A stretch of 64,000 nt of DNA from Tardiphaga alba (GTDB lineage: Bacteria > Pseudomonadota > Alphaproteobacteria > Rhizobiales > Xanthobacteraceae): assembly GCF_018279705.1 (NCBI RefSeq), contig NZ_CP036498.1, forward strand, positions 2,063,001-2,127,000, given 5' to 3'. The notes under the pieces are model-generated. The model ran no database searches and was not told where the DNA came from. It worked only from the letters and a program-made list of their open reading frames with translations. The position numbers and the translations under genes are program-made. This document shows, in pieces, positions 35,482 to 48,274 of this stretch (position 1 is the stretch's first letter; each line of letters starts with the position of its first letter).

Positions 35482-36111
35482 TCAGGCCTCGAGGAAGTTG
35501 CGCAGAAGTTGCCGGCCGGGGCGCTGGCTCTTCTCGGGGTGAAACTGAGTGCCGTAAATAGGACGATCGGAAAGCTGGATGGCTGACGTCAAACCGTCGC
35601 AATAGGGTGTATGGCAGATTTCACTCTGCGCGTCCGTGGCTTGAAAATGATAAGAATGAACGAAGTAGAAATCGCTGCCTGGAGCGATACTTTCGAACAG
35701 GGGGCTGTTGCGCTTCAGATGCACCTCATTCCAGCCCATATGTGGAATGCGGTCCTCTGACGTCTGTCGCTGCAGTTGCACGACTGTTCCGGGTATCAAA
35801 CCCAGTCCTGCGTGATGCCCGTGTTCCTCTCCACTGGTAGCCATCAACTGCATGCCAAGGCAAATACCGAGAAAAGGAACGTCGAAGTTAGTAACGCGCT
35901 CACAAATGGCATCGGCAAGGTGCCATTCCACGAGATTTTTCATTGCTGCGCCGAAAGAACCCACGCCTGGCAGGATGATCCGATCGGCCCTCTGGATGTC
36001 TTGTGGATCACGAGTCCTCTCTGCTTTTGCACCAAGTTCCTCAACCGCACGCGTGATCGAGTCGATGTTGCAAAGTCCGTAGTCGACGATCGCTGTAAAC
36101 CTGTTGGGCAT
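35482..36111 (-). CDS. hisH: HisH-like glutamine amidotransferase
   Basis: The 209-residue class I glutaminase has the catalytic Cys84 in GICLGMQLM and the His/Glu pair in GTQFHPEKSQ near residue 192. VDYGLCNIDSI at the start and LPGVGSFGAAM are typical of HisH. It would release ammonia from glutamine and pass it through the HisF-like barrel to the amidotransferase encoded 5 nt upstream. It is a glycan-pathway paralog judging by context, not the histidine operon copy. Confidence 0.88.
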   Translation of the reverse strand: MPNRFTAIVDYGLCNIDSITRAVEELGAKAERTRDPQDIQRADRIILPGVGSFGAAMKNLVEWHLADAICERVTNFDVPFLGICLGMQLMATSGEEHGHHAGLGLIPGTVVQLQRQTSEDRIPHMGWNEVHLKRNSPLFESIAPGSDFYFVHSYHFQATDAQSEICHTPYCDGLTSAIQLSDRPIYGTQFHPEKSQRPGRQLLRNFLEA

Positions 36112-36116
36112 TCTGG

Positions 36117-37265
36117 TTAGTGAAGCTCGAAGAGGGGAACGAGTTCGCCGTTACGGTCGCGCATCAGCTTTCCGTCATTGCCAGTCTTGAACAGACGTTT
36201 GTTGGTGAAGCGGTCGCAGACGATCAAGAACTCGTCGATGGTCATGTCGATCTCTTTGAGAATCTCCTCGATCGGTCGACCCAAATAGGTCCATGGGAAC
36301 TTTCCATCAACTCGCCGGACCAAGTCCTTCGCGTCGTTGCGCGTTAGGCGGCCGCGGCGAATATGATTGTTGGCGATGTCGGTGGCGCGGCCAAATCCAA
36401 ACTTCAGGTATTTGAAGTAGTCGTGAATTCCAGTCTGATAGTTGTCGAGATTCTCGTAATTTGCCAGAGATCCTTCGACGTTGGTGCCTATGGTTTCAAA
36501 GCCATAGCCTTGCGCGATCAAAGCGTTCTGATAGCCATCCCATGGGAAGTAATAGCCGAGGAAAATTCCCGTGATCCCACCAGATTGAAGTTCAGCGTCG
36601 GTCGGATACGAATATTGAATGAGATGTCGTCGTTCGATGTTCTCGATGCCGATCAAATCCGATACCCGCAAGCCTAGCAAGCCGCCAAACTCCTCCAGCC
36701 ATCGTCGATCGAGCGTGGAATTGCCCTGGGCTGCCGCCGGGCCGCCGTATTCATGCTGGGAGTTTTCGCCCCATACGATGAGGGGCACAGATAATTGCGT
36801 CGCAAGCCTCACCGGGATTGTGAAAATGGTCACATGTTCTGGCCACGAGATGTCGCCTATTTCTGTCAACGCCAGACGGTTGATGCGTCGCCGGATAACC
36901 GGATTGGTCGTCACCTCGATATGGTCAACGCCGAGTTTTGAAATGTTCTCAAGATTACGACGGCCGATTTCGGACAGGGAGTCGGTTGTCGAAGTCACGC
37001 ATATAGGGTTCAAGCCGTATTCCAGAAGCCGAATGACCTGATAGGTCGAGTCTTTTCCACCCGAGACCGGTACGATGCAGTCATAATTCGTCGAGTTCTT
37101 CGATTTGTAGCGCGTCGTAATATTTACGAACTCCTCGCGTCGCTTGTCCCAGTCGACGGCAACACGAGTTTCAAACCCCACGCAAGCGGAGCAAACGCCG
37201 CGCGTGTCAAACTGCAGGTCGGGCTTTGATTCTGGATATAGGCAGCGCGAGCAATATTTCAGCAC
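36117..37265 (-). CDS. N-acetyl sugar amidotransferase (WbpG/PseA family), HisHF-linked
   Basis: The 382-residue PP-loop enzyme has the adenylation loop PVSGGKDSTYQ near residue 67 and an N-terminal cysteine pattern CSRCLYPESK and CSACVG (residues about 5-30) typical of the family. It turns an acetamido group into an acetamidino group on a sugar, using ammonia from HisH/HisF, which are encoded just downstream. Known examples are PseA in Campylobacter flagellin glycan and WbpG in Pseudomonas O-antigen. In this locus the target might be pseudaminic acid or the diaminouronic acid made by the Wlb/Wbp genes at 60-63 kb; I cannot tell which. Confidence 0.88.
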   Translation of the reverse strand: MLKYCSRCLYPESKPDLQFDTRGVCSACVGFETRVAVDWDKRREEFVNITTRYKSKNSTNYDCIVPVSGGKDSTYQVIRLLEYGLNPICVTSTTDSLSEIGRRNLENISKLGVDHIEVTTNPVIRRRINRLALTEIGDISWPEHVTIFTIPVRLATQLSVPLIVWGENSQHEYGGPAAAQGNSTLDRRWLEEFGGLLGLRVSDLIGIENIERRHLIQYSYPTDAELQSGGITGIFLGYYFPWDGYQNALIAQGYGFETIGTNVEGSLANYENLDNYQTGIHDYFKYLKFGFGRATDIANNHIRRGRLTRNDAKDLVRRVDGKFPWTYLGRPIEEILKEIDMTIDEFLIVCDRFTNKRLFKTGNDGKLMRDRNGELVPLFELH

Positions 37266-37294
37266 GGAATTGGACCTTCTCGTTCTGATCTATG

Positions 37295-41366
<4,072 letters not shown>

Positions 41367-42431
41367 CTAAAAGTCTCTCTTGCTGGCGCGAAGATCGGCG
41401 TCGGCATCTGCAAGATCGATCGGCCGGCCCACATCTCGCCAGTACTCGTGGACCGGAAACAATCCGACATCGAGACCTGCGGTACGGGCGGCGTTTAGGA
41501 GATTAGGCATGTCGATGTAAGTGTTGCGCGGAACCAGTCGCCGCACTTCGGGGCCAAGTAGATAGATGCCGGCCGCAATGAAATGTACGAACGTCGGCTT
41601 TTCCTCAATGTTTCGAAAACGGCCCTGCTCGTCATGGTGGATGATACCAAACTCCAAACGCTGTTCGTGTCTGGCTACCGCGATTGTAGCATGGTTGCCT
41701 TGGCGCGTATGAAAATCGACCATGGCGTCAAATGTAACAGTCGTCATGACGTCGGCGTTGCTAACCAGCAAAGGACCGGCGTCGTCAGGCGGCAACAAGC
41801 CAACTGCACCAGCGGTTCCTAATCGTTGCGGTTCACGTAGGATATGAAGCTTGGACTTTCCGCTTCGCTTTTGTGCATACCGCTCAATCTGATCGGCGAG
41901 GTGCAGAACTGAAATATAGATGTTGGTAATCCCAGCGTTTTCCAGCGCCCGGATCACATGTTCGATCATCGGCTCTCCCGCGACGGGAAGCAGGGGCTTT
42001 GGTGTATGCCGGGTTTGATTGCCGAGTCTTGAGCCAAGTCCGCCGGCCATGACCAATGCGCTGAGCGTGCCCCTGACGGCACTATTCACCCATACGCAGG
42101 CCAGACGCCTTTCCGTGTCAACAACTGGAAGAAAACGTATGATCGATGAGGTCGCGGCCAATGCTGCAGCATTGTGGCGGTCGTCATCAAGTCGCCCGAG
42201 TACCGGATTTGGGTTCATCACGTCGCGTACGAGCGTATCAAGGTCAAGCCGGCGCAACAGGGCGCGCCTTACATCGCCGTCTGTCATGACGCCGACGAGG
42301 CGATCGTCACCATCGACCACAATCAACGCAACAATGGAAGCAGTACTGATCTGGGCGAGCACATCCCTTAAAGGTGCGTCGGCTGAACAGATCATCTCAT
42401 TTGTTGGCTTGAGAACGCTAACTGACGGCAT
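41367..42431 (-). CDS. CBS-domain nucleotidyltransferase, PtmE-like (glucosamine-1-P guanylyltransferase type)
   Basis: The 354-residue product joins two CBS domains (residues about 5-115, including VGVMTDGDVRRALL) with a sugar-1-phosphate nucleotidyltransferase (about 125-340, opening ALVMAGGLGSRLGNQTRHTPKP). This pairing is that of PtmE, which in Campylobacter makes GDP-glucosamine for the GDP-linked legionaminic acid route. Here it is encoded within the Pse set but may serve the Leg enzymes at 50-54 kb. An ATG at 42431 is preferred to a GTG four codons earlier. A 469-nt non-coding stretch precedes it, so a new transcript may begin here. Confidence 0.8.
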   Translation of the reverse strand: MPSVSVLKPTNEMICSADAPLRDVLAQISTASIVALIVVDGDDRLVGVMTDGDVRRALLRRLDLDTLVRDVMNPNPVLGRLDDDRHNAAALAATSSIIRFLPVVDTERRLACVWVNSAVRGTLSALVMAGGLGSRLGNQTRHTPKPLLPVAGEPMIEHVIRALENAGITNIYISVLHLADQIERYAQKRSGKSKLHILREPQRLGTAGAVGLLPPDDAGPLLVSNADVMTTVTFDAMVDFHTRQGNHATIAVARHEQRLEFGIIHHDEQGRFRNIEEKPTFVHFIAAGIYLLGPEVRRLVPRNTYIDMPNLLNAARTAGLDVGLFPVHEYWRDVGRPIDLADADADLRASKRDF

Positions 42432-42900
42432 GAAAAACACCACTCAAAGTACGCAAATGGACAAATTGCATGGTGTGGCGGGAGAACTCATTCTTGGCTG
42501 GAGCAAATTTAGAGATGAGGCAATCATCTCGCCCATAGCCCAGAGAAGCGTAGCGCTAATATCAACCGCGACGATAATCACTTGCCGAAGATGTAACCTG
42601 AGATTGGCTGCCGACTTTTGCAAAGTGCGCATCACCGAGGTAAATCGCTGTCTCTCGATTTTGCAGAATCAAGTTGCGCTGGCTCGCTCGCATAGCGCGA
42701 ATTTTGTGCATAGCAGACACGCAAATCTCTCATCTTGTTTCACGCGCCATTTTTAAAAGTTCGGGCATGTTTAGCTGAGCTTATTTAGCTCTGTTACGAG
42801 GTGAAAGCTGTCATATCTTAAGTTTGTGCGAGGATGAACGTTACTCGCGGGCGCATCTGAAACACATGTCAGGTCGCGGAGATCGATTATAATGATTTCA
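42432..42900. promoter_or_regulatory. Longest non-coding gap of the minus-strand run
   Basis: This 469-bp stretch has no supported gene and is richer in A+T than its neighbours, particularly 42720-42800. A small hairpin (GAGCT-N5-AGCTC, 42777-42791) may end the upstream transcript. It is the most likely place for a promoter of the pse genes. I could not recognise a sigma-54 or sigma-28 type site. Confidence 0.45.
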
Positions 42901-44460
42901 TCAAGCATCTATGTTGCTTCCGCTTGCGTCCATAGTATTGGGCTCTGTCGCATTCTCTTCCTCAGAGGCGAAACGTGAGAATGTCGGGAGGCTTGCTGAA
43001 AGACTGGTTACCGCATCTGTAACCGACGTTTTCTGGAATTTCTTCAAGTTGACGTAGTTATAGTCGCGCATATCGAACGATGTCGATGTAACAGCCCTGA
43101 TATAGCGTGCTCCGTCGCGCCGAGCTTGCGCAAGGTCCACACCTACCTGCGTTATGGCGCGGATCGGAATGCTTAAATCGGTGATGTCGGCTACATCGAA
43201 CACATGGTCGAGAAAATTATAGATATTGTGGCGCCCAAATGAAATTACGGGCTTGCCAATGACTGCGGCCTCCATGCCGGCGGTGCCTGTTATCGTCGCT
43301 ACGGCCGTAGCGTCGCGAACGACGTCCAGACCATATTCCATCATGTTCAGCCAGACAACGTTCTTAAGATCGGCAACCTGCGTGTAGAAATCTCGCGGCC
43401 GGCGTCCGACCCCGTGAATAGTCTCTTTTACTGCCAGCAAGTAGCCGGCGGGAAGATCCCTCGATATCGCCGCTATAGCGGCGTGCTGAAAAAAGAATTC
43501 CGGTGATGCCTGCCCCACCGAAGCCTCGGGCTCGGTGTGAAGAGGAAAAAAAATAAATGGTTTACCCGCTAGTTGCGAGAGGGTCAGTGTGCGTTGATCA
43601 GTCATTCGACGTGTATCTAGCCATCGTCGTCCGATAAACTTTAACTCTTCAGTCAGGTAATATCCGCGCGCTTTTTCATATCCACGTAGATGGTGATAAG
43701 CCCGCCGGGCTATCATAACGCCCGCTTCTTGTATCAATCGAAAAAGGGAAGACTTGTTCTTGAATATTTGGCGATGCGTCCGTTCAACCATGTATGGTCG
43801 AAGTAGTTCGGCTGTTTCCACGTCCGCAGCAGGTTCTGCATAAAACTTGGATTCCACTTCAGATGTGTAGAAATGAGAATCTTGAGCCCAGAAGTGTAGA
43901 TTTTCTATGCGAGACCCTAGGATGGCGCGATGAAAAGCGCCGTGGCGTTTAGCCATCAAACTAACGGTCGTGCCGCCGTTGATCACGAGATCTATCGAGC
44001 GAGTTGCGAATTCGTTCTCCCAAAATCGGCACTGCATCACATACGCGCGCGTCATTCTTGCTAAATCGAATGATTCCGAAAGTCGTGATCGTGGATGTCC
44101 TGAGCCAGCCAGCGCATATCCTCGTCCAAAGTGCCGATGGCTAACCGCCAGACGCGCGAATGTGGTCCCAATCTTTCTCTCCCAAATAGCCGCTTCTTCA
44201 AATAGTTCAGCGCTATCTGGAGTAGCTGGCGGATTGCGGACATCCCGCTCGGCATTGCTGAGCGAATCAAAAAGGCCTTCTTCGCTATTGGTTTGATAGA
44301 AAGTAATCTCTTGCTCGGTTGCGACGTAGCCATGAATATCGGCCCCCGTCCGTTGTTTGAGGTCACGTGCAAGATCGATCAAGAAATAGCGTAATTCTGG
44401 TGAAAGGAGGATCGCAATTGATCGCGGCATCTTTCCGTCACCAGCCGTGAGATTAGTCAT
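42901..44460 (-). CDS. Hypothetical protein, capsule-biosynthesis/GT-B-like
   Basis: The 519-residue protein has no membrane helix. The middle and C-terminal parts resemble capsule polysaccharide transferases: FFPLHTEPEASVG near residue 310, LLAVKETIHGVGRRP near 355, AVATITGTAGMEAAVIGKPVISFG near 395. N-terminal part (MPRSIAILLSPEL) is a Rossmann-like strand. It could be the transferase that places the legionaminic-type sugar. The ATG at 44460 overlaps the GNAT gene end by 8 nt and is preferred to a longer in-frame start that runs through that gene. Confidence 0.6.
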   Translation of the reverse strand: MTNLTAGDGKMPRSIAILLSPELRYFLIDLARDLKQRTGADIHGYVATEQEITFYQTNSEEGLFDSLSNAERDVRNPPATPDSAELFEEAAIWERKIGTTFARLAVSHRHFGRGYALAGSGHPRSRLSESFDLARMTRAYVMQCRFWENEFATRSIDLVINGGTTVSLMAKRHGAFHRAILGSRIENLHFWAQDSHFYTSEVESKFYAEPAADVETAELLRPYMVERTHRQIFKNKSSLFRLIQEAGVMIARRAYHHLRGYEKARGYYLTEELKFIGRRWLDTRRMTDQRTLTLSQLAGKPFIFFPLHTEPEASVGQASPEFFFQHAAIAAISRDLPAGYLLAVKETIHGVGRRPRDFYTQVADLKNVVWLNMMEYGLDVVRDATAVATITGTAGMEAAVIGKPVISFGRHNIYNFLDHVFDVADITDLSIPIRAITQVGVDLAQARRDGARYIRAVTSTSFDMRDYNYVNLKKFQKTSVTDAVTSLSASLPTFSRFASEEENATEPNTMDASGSNIDA

Positions 44461-45004
44461 AAGGGATGCAATCTGTTTTTTCGGCCGATGGCGCGTCGAT
44501 CTTTTCCAAGGATAGATAAGTCCAGTCGAGCAGTTGGTCTCCAATTAATACTCGCTTTGGTTCGATGCGGTCGATTTTCCAACCGAGGCCGTGGACCAAT
44601 TTTATAAACGCGGGATTTGCGGAGCCGGCTTCGACGCGGCTTACGCTGCCTGTGTCGAACAGATGACGAGTGACAAGGCTGATAGCCTCCGCACCATATC
44701 CCCGATTCCAGCTTTTGCGTTCGCCGATCATTATCGCGATGTCCGAACTCTGATTCACGCTGTCGATGGGACCAAATTTGATGTTTCCTATGTGTCCGAA
44801 CTCCGGAGCAAAGATTGCAAGTACGGTCGTTCCATCGGCTATCCTGGCAAGCCATTCGATCGCGTCCTCGCGAGACTGCTTTCTCTGTCCAAGGCGTCGC
44901 GAGTAGAAATTTACGTCTGGATCAGAAAGCCAGTCGAGATAGCGCTGAGAGATCATGTCCTCGGCGAAAGGCTTCAAGGTCAACCGTGGTCCGAGTAAGT
45001 TCAT
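44453..45004 (-). CDS. GNAT family N-acetyltransferase (RimJ-like)
   Basis: The 183-residue protein has RLTLKPFAEDMISQRYLDWL at the start, IGNIKFGPID (beta-4) and the acetyl-CoA loop RGYGAEAISLVTRHLF near residue 100, then AGSANPAFIKLVHGLGWK. It probably acetylates, or adds another acyl group to, an amino group of a nonulosonic acid intermediate. It overlaps the amidase gene by 4 nt (ATGA), so the two are coupled. Confidence 0.8.
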   Translation of the reverse strand: MNLLGPRLTLKPFAEDMISQRYLDWLSDPDVNFYSRRLGQRKQSREDAIEWLARIADGTTVLAIFAPEFGHIGNIKFGPIDSVNQSSDIAIMIGERKSWNRGYGAEAISLVTRHLFDTGSVSRVEAGSANPAFIKLVHGLGWKIDRIEPKRVLIGDQLLDWTYLSLEKIDAPSAEKTDCIPYD

Positions 45005-46386
45005 TGGGCGGTACGACTGAGTAACACTTCCTCAGCGAAGCGTGCGAATGCCAAAAGCTTATAGTCGGCAAACCTTCTGCCTACGATCTGTAAACCAACC
45101 GGAAGCCCGGTGCTTCCCGTAAGAACCGGGAGGCCGATGACGGGAGCGCCAACGAAAGTCCATATCAGGCAATGATCTGGCAAATCCGGAGCATGGAGGC
45201 CTAAAGGAGCTTCGTCTGACGTTGAAGGGCATATCAAGACATCGAAGGCTTCGGTTTCGGCATCGAATCGTTGACGAAAGCTGTTTTGTTGCTCAATTGC
45301 CGCCATGTATTTCGCAGGCGTTATTGCGATGCCGCCTTCCACCATTTCGTGCATAGAGGCGCTGAACAGATCGGCATGAGACGCCCATTCAGTCTTGAAA
45401 TAGTACGCAAGGGCGCGACGATAGATCGTGTCATGTAGATCGTGAACTGTGCTGTATGGCTCTGGAAGCTGGTGTTGAAATACTTCGCAGCCGGCGTTCT
45501 CAAGCTTTCTCGCGACGTCATCGATAGCTGACTTAACTCTGACAGACTCGTAAGAAGCCTTCGGGCCATTGACAATGCCAACACGCCAACGCCGAGGCGT
45601 CTGTTGCCGTGATGCCTCGTTTAGTGCCGTTTCGCTAACGGGGTAATTGTGTCCGCGCACCCTGCAGGTTTCGAACATCAGCTGCAGGTCGTCGGTCGAT
45701 CGTGCGAGAAAACCTACGGTGTCCAATGTGTCCGTAGTTTTTAACATCGCTGTCCGAGGTATTAAGCCAAAGGACGGTTTGAAGCCAGCGATACCGCAAT
45801 AGCTGGCAGGGCGGATAATTGAGCCGCCGGTTTGCGTGGCTAGGGCAACGGGTACCATCCGGGTTGCAACGGCGACCGCTGAACCGCTTGACGATGTTCC
45901 GGGAGATCGATCAAGCGACCATGGATTTTTTGTCGGGCCTGGCGAGTGAACCGCAAATTCGGCTGTAATCGTTTTTCCCAGGACGAGGCCGCCTTCGAGA
46001 CGGATGTCGCTCACAACGCGCGCATCGTTGCCGGGAGTATAGTTTTCCATGATGGGGCTGCCCATCGAGGTCGGGAAATCGTAGGTGTTGAAGATATCTT
46101 TGACGCCGACAGGGACTCCGCCAATTCGTCCGCGTTTTTGTGGGTCTTGTGCGTCGTCTTGGCGTGCCCGCCGCTCGGCGCGCTCGCGATCAAAAACCTT
46201 CCAGGCTTGTACAGTGCTGTCGAGTGCCTCAATACGATCGAGACAGGCTTGCACGTAATCCAAAGCCGATATCTGGCCCTTGGCGCGAATTCGCAAAAAC
46301 TCTGTTGCCGTGAGTTCGGTAAGACTGTTTCCAGCGGTAAGCAACGTATCTGACTTCGCCAATGTGGTCTGATCAGCAATTTTCAT
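45001..46386 (-). CDS. Amidase-signature enzyme (GatA-like), coupled to sugar amidotransferase
   Basis: The 461-residue amidase has the Ser-cisSer-Lys set: Lys in PVGVKDIFNTYD near residue 88, the serine-rich GTSSSGSAVAVA near 165 and TQTGGSIIRPAS near 185 with the nucleophilic serine. Such enzymes hydrolyse amides; GatA uses glutamine as ammonia donor. It is translationally coupled (ATGA) to the second N-acetyl sugar amidotransferase, which here lacks the HisH/HisF pair. It may therefore supply ammonia or process an amide on the sugar; this is a hypothesis. Confidence 0.85.
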   Translation of the reverse strand: MKIADQTTLAKSDTLLTAGNSLTELTATEFLRIRAKGQISALDYVQACLDRIEALDSTVQAWKVFDRERAERRARQDDAQDPQKRGRIGGVPVGVKDIFNTYDFPTSMGSPIMENYTPGNDARVVSDIRLEGGLVLGKTITAEFAVHSPGPTKNPWSLDRSPGTSSSGSAVAVATRMVPVALATQTGGSIIRPASYCGIAGFKPSFGLIPRTAMLKTTDTLDTVGFLARSTDDLQLMFETCRVRGHNYPVSETALNEASRQQTPRRWRVGIVNGPKASYESVRVKSAIDDVARKLENAGCEVFQHQLPEPYSTVHDLHDTIYRRALAYYFKTEWASHADLFSASMHEMVEGGIAITPAKYMAAIEQQNSFRQRFDAETEAFDVLICPSTSDEAPLGLHAPDLPDHCLIWTFVGAPVIGLPVLTGSTGLPVGLQIVGRRFADYKLLAFARFAEEVLLSRTAQ

Positions 46387-47501
46387 GGCAACGATGTCGC
46401 CTTGTTTTGCCGCTTTGATTTGAGGATCTCGTAAAATTCATCCTCAGTGTAACCGGTGATTTCCAAGTAGTAATTCAGAGTTTCTGGACGGAGTTCGTCG
46501 ACCTGTGCCGCGAGATCAAAAGCCTCTTCGCGTGTGATCAAGCCGGCCCGCACATCTTGACTTGCAAAGTCGGTACCCCGACCAAAGCCTCGTTTGACAT
46601 ATTTGGCATAGTCATGCACGCCGGCCATTTTGCATTCAACGCTCTTGTACCACTTATACGAACCTTCGACTTTATCTTCCTTCCAGCCATATTCTTTAAC
46701 GAGAAACTCGGTCTGCCGCTCGTGATCCCAGAAGATAAAGTCACCTAGAAACATGCCGTAGACGCCTGCTTCTTCGAGCTCTTCGGGAGTTGGAGGAAAG
46801 AATAGATTTAAGTCTTTGCGTGAAACGCCATCACCAACGAAATTTTCCGCCGGAACTTTGATCGAGTTCGTCATCCCGACTTTCACAAAGTCTTTGTCGG
46901 CCTTGATGTCTTGGTCGAAATACGTGGTGCGCCCCGAAAATTCAGCCGGCGACTCTCCATAAATAATCAATGGAATTTTGAATTTAGTCGCGACATGAAA
47001 GGGAAACGACCAGACGCCGGCATGGCAATGCCAACAAGCATCGCCGATCATAGGCAGTGATTTTCGCGCTAGTTTGTTTACCAGTCCACGGCTTGGCGTA
47101 TACATGATGTGGTCTACGCCAAGTTTTTCGAGAATATTCTCGAGATTATATTTTCCGGTTTCCGTAAACCAGTTGTGGCTGAAGGTCACCGCTAAAGGTG
47201 TCAGGCCATAAACCTTTACAAGAATATGCAATTGGAACGCGCTATCTTTTCCTCCTGAAATAGGAACGACGCAATCATAGTTGTTGCCGGACTTCTTCTT
47301 TGCGTCGTCGATCAAGCGCCCCAGGATTTCTGCTCGAGCTGTCCAGTCAATCCGCATTTTTTGTTCGGATGAGCGGCACGCTTTGCAGATGCCCATTTCA
47401 TCGAAGTCAACACCCTCATTGGTTTCGGGCATGCAGCATCGGGAGCAATAGGTCAGCTGAGGGTAAGGTGCATCGCCGGGAAATCTCTGCTGTGATTTCA
47501 T
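46383..47501 (-). CDS. N-acetyl sugar amidotransferase (WbpG/PseA/LegA family), second copy
   Basis: The 372-residue PP-loop enzyme has CSRCCMPETNEGV and CKACRSS cysteine pairs at the start and PISGGKDSAFQLH near residue 80. CWHCHAG near 157 gives a third cysteine pair. It is a paralog of the gene at 36117-37265 but clearly distinct, and no HisH or HisF gene lies beside it. In legionaminic pathways this enzyme (LegA/PtmG type) makes 5-acetamidino derivatives. It overlaps both neighbours by 4 nt, the CMP-sugar synthetase upstream and the amidase downstream. Confidence 0.87.
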   Translation of the reverse strand: MKSQQRFPGDAPYPQLTYCSRCCMPETNEGVDFDEMGICKACRSSEQKMRIDWTARAEILGRLIDDAKKKSGNNYDCVVPISGGKDSAFQLHILVKVYGLTPLAVTFSHNWFTETGKYNLENILEKLGVDHIMYTPSRGLVNKLARKSLPMIGDACWHCHAGVWSFPFHVATKFKIPLIIYGESPAEFSGRTTYFDQDIKADKDFVKVGMTNSIKVPAENFVGDGVSRKDLNLFFPPTPEELEEAGVYGMFLGDFIFWDHERQTEFLVKEYGWKEDKVEGSYKWYKSVECKMAGVHDYAKYVKRGFGRGTDFASQDVRAGLITREEAFDLAAQVDELRPETLNYYLEITGYTEDEFYEILKSKRQNKATSLP

Positions 47502-48274
47502 TTTTGATCTCCAGTATCGGCGAGCCGTGGTCGTGTAAGATTGAGTGCAACCGGCTGGTAACCGTGCATAGTAGCAATGGCTTCTGCAATTGTTAGGTCG
47601 ATTGCTTCATCGATATCAACGGATCGCGCTCGGTCCATAGGTTGAAGTGCGAAAGGCTCGCAGTAGATTCTCGCCTGCATACGCAGGGCCGATGCACGAA
47701 TGGCATATGCAGCGCCAGACGGGAGCCAATATTGGGTGAGGAGTTGTTTGTGGGCGATATTGTTGTTGCCGATCCCGTCTAGCAGCGGGATTGCGTAACG
47801 ATGATCGTTCTCGATGAACATCCATTGAGGTGGCTCGGAAACCGGCTTGACGGTGAAGCAGGTGGCCAGCTCTTGATTTTCAGAAAGGCGCGCCAGGCAT
47901 CCATCAATATCTTCTGGGAGCGTGAATGGCGTGGTGGGCTGGATCATAACGACGATATCGTAGCGGGTGCCGTCGTTGCTCTCTGCACGGTTGAGCGCAT
48001 CAACGACAATATCGTGATCAGCCGCGAAATCTTCAGCTAAATGAGGCTCCCGAAGGAACAGGACTTCTGCGCCATTTGCGGCTGCAACTGCGGCAATCTC
48101 GGCGTCCTCGGTCGTGATTACGACGCGTGTCAGCTTACTGGCGGCAGCCGCTCGACACATCCAGCTGACAAGTGGAACTCCGCCCAGTTCGCGCATATGT
48201 TTCCGCGGGAGGCGCTTCGATGCGCCTCGGGCGCAGATGACGCCGAGTGAACGGAGTGATGAGGAGTCAGTCAT
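47498..48274 (-). CDS. Acylneuraminate cytidylyltransferase-like (CMP-legionaminic acid synthetase type)
   Basis: The 258-residue protein has the NeuA-type loop GVICARGASKRLPRKH at the start, LVSWMCRAAAAS, and VVMIQPTTPFTLPEDI near residue 105. It would activate the finished nonulosonic acid as its CMP form. With LegI, LegG, LegC and NeuD-like genes close by, CMP-legionaminate is the likely product. The ATG at 48274 overlaps the upstream aminotransferase by 8 nt and is preferred to a longer frame because the family begins here. Confidence 0.82.
   Translation of the reverse strand: MTDSSSLRSLGVICARGASKRLPRKHMRELGGVPLVSWMCRAAAASKLTRVVITTEDAEIAAVAAANGAEVLFLREPHLAEDFAADHDIVVDALNRAESNDGTRYDIVVMIQPTTPFTLPEDIDGCLARLSENQELATCFTVKPVSEPPQWMFIENDHRYAIPLLDGIGNNNIAHKQLLTQYWLPSGAAYAIRASALRMQARIYCEPFALQPMDRARSVDIDEAIDLTIAEAIATMHGYQPVALNLTRPRLADTGDQK

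Noticed and set aside
34717..36111. HisF and HisH as part of histidine biosynthesis
   Set aside because: No other his genes are near, while an N-acetyl sugar amidotransferase is directly adjacent, so they are glycan paralogs.
42444..42635. 63-codon minus-strand frame in the gap before the PtmE-like gene
   Set aside because: Could be a small protein, but there is no ribosome site or recognised motif, so I left it as non-coding.
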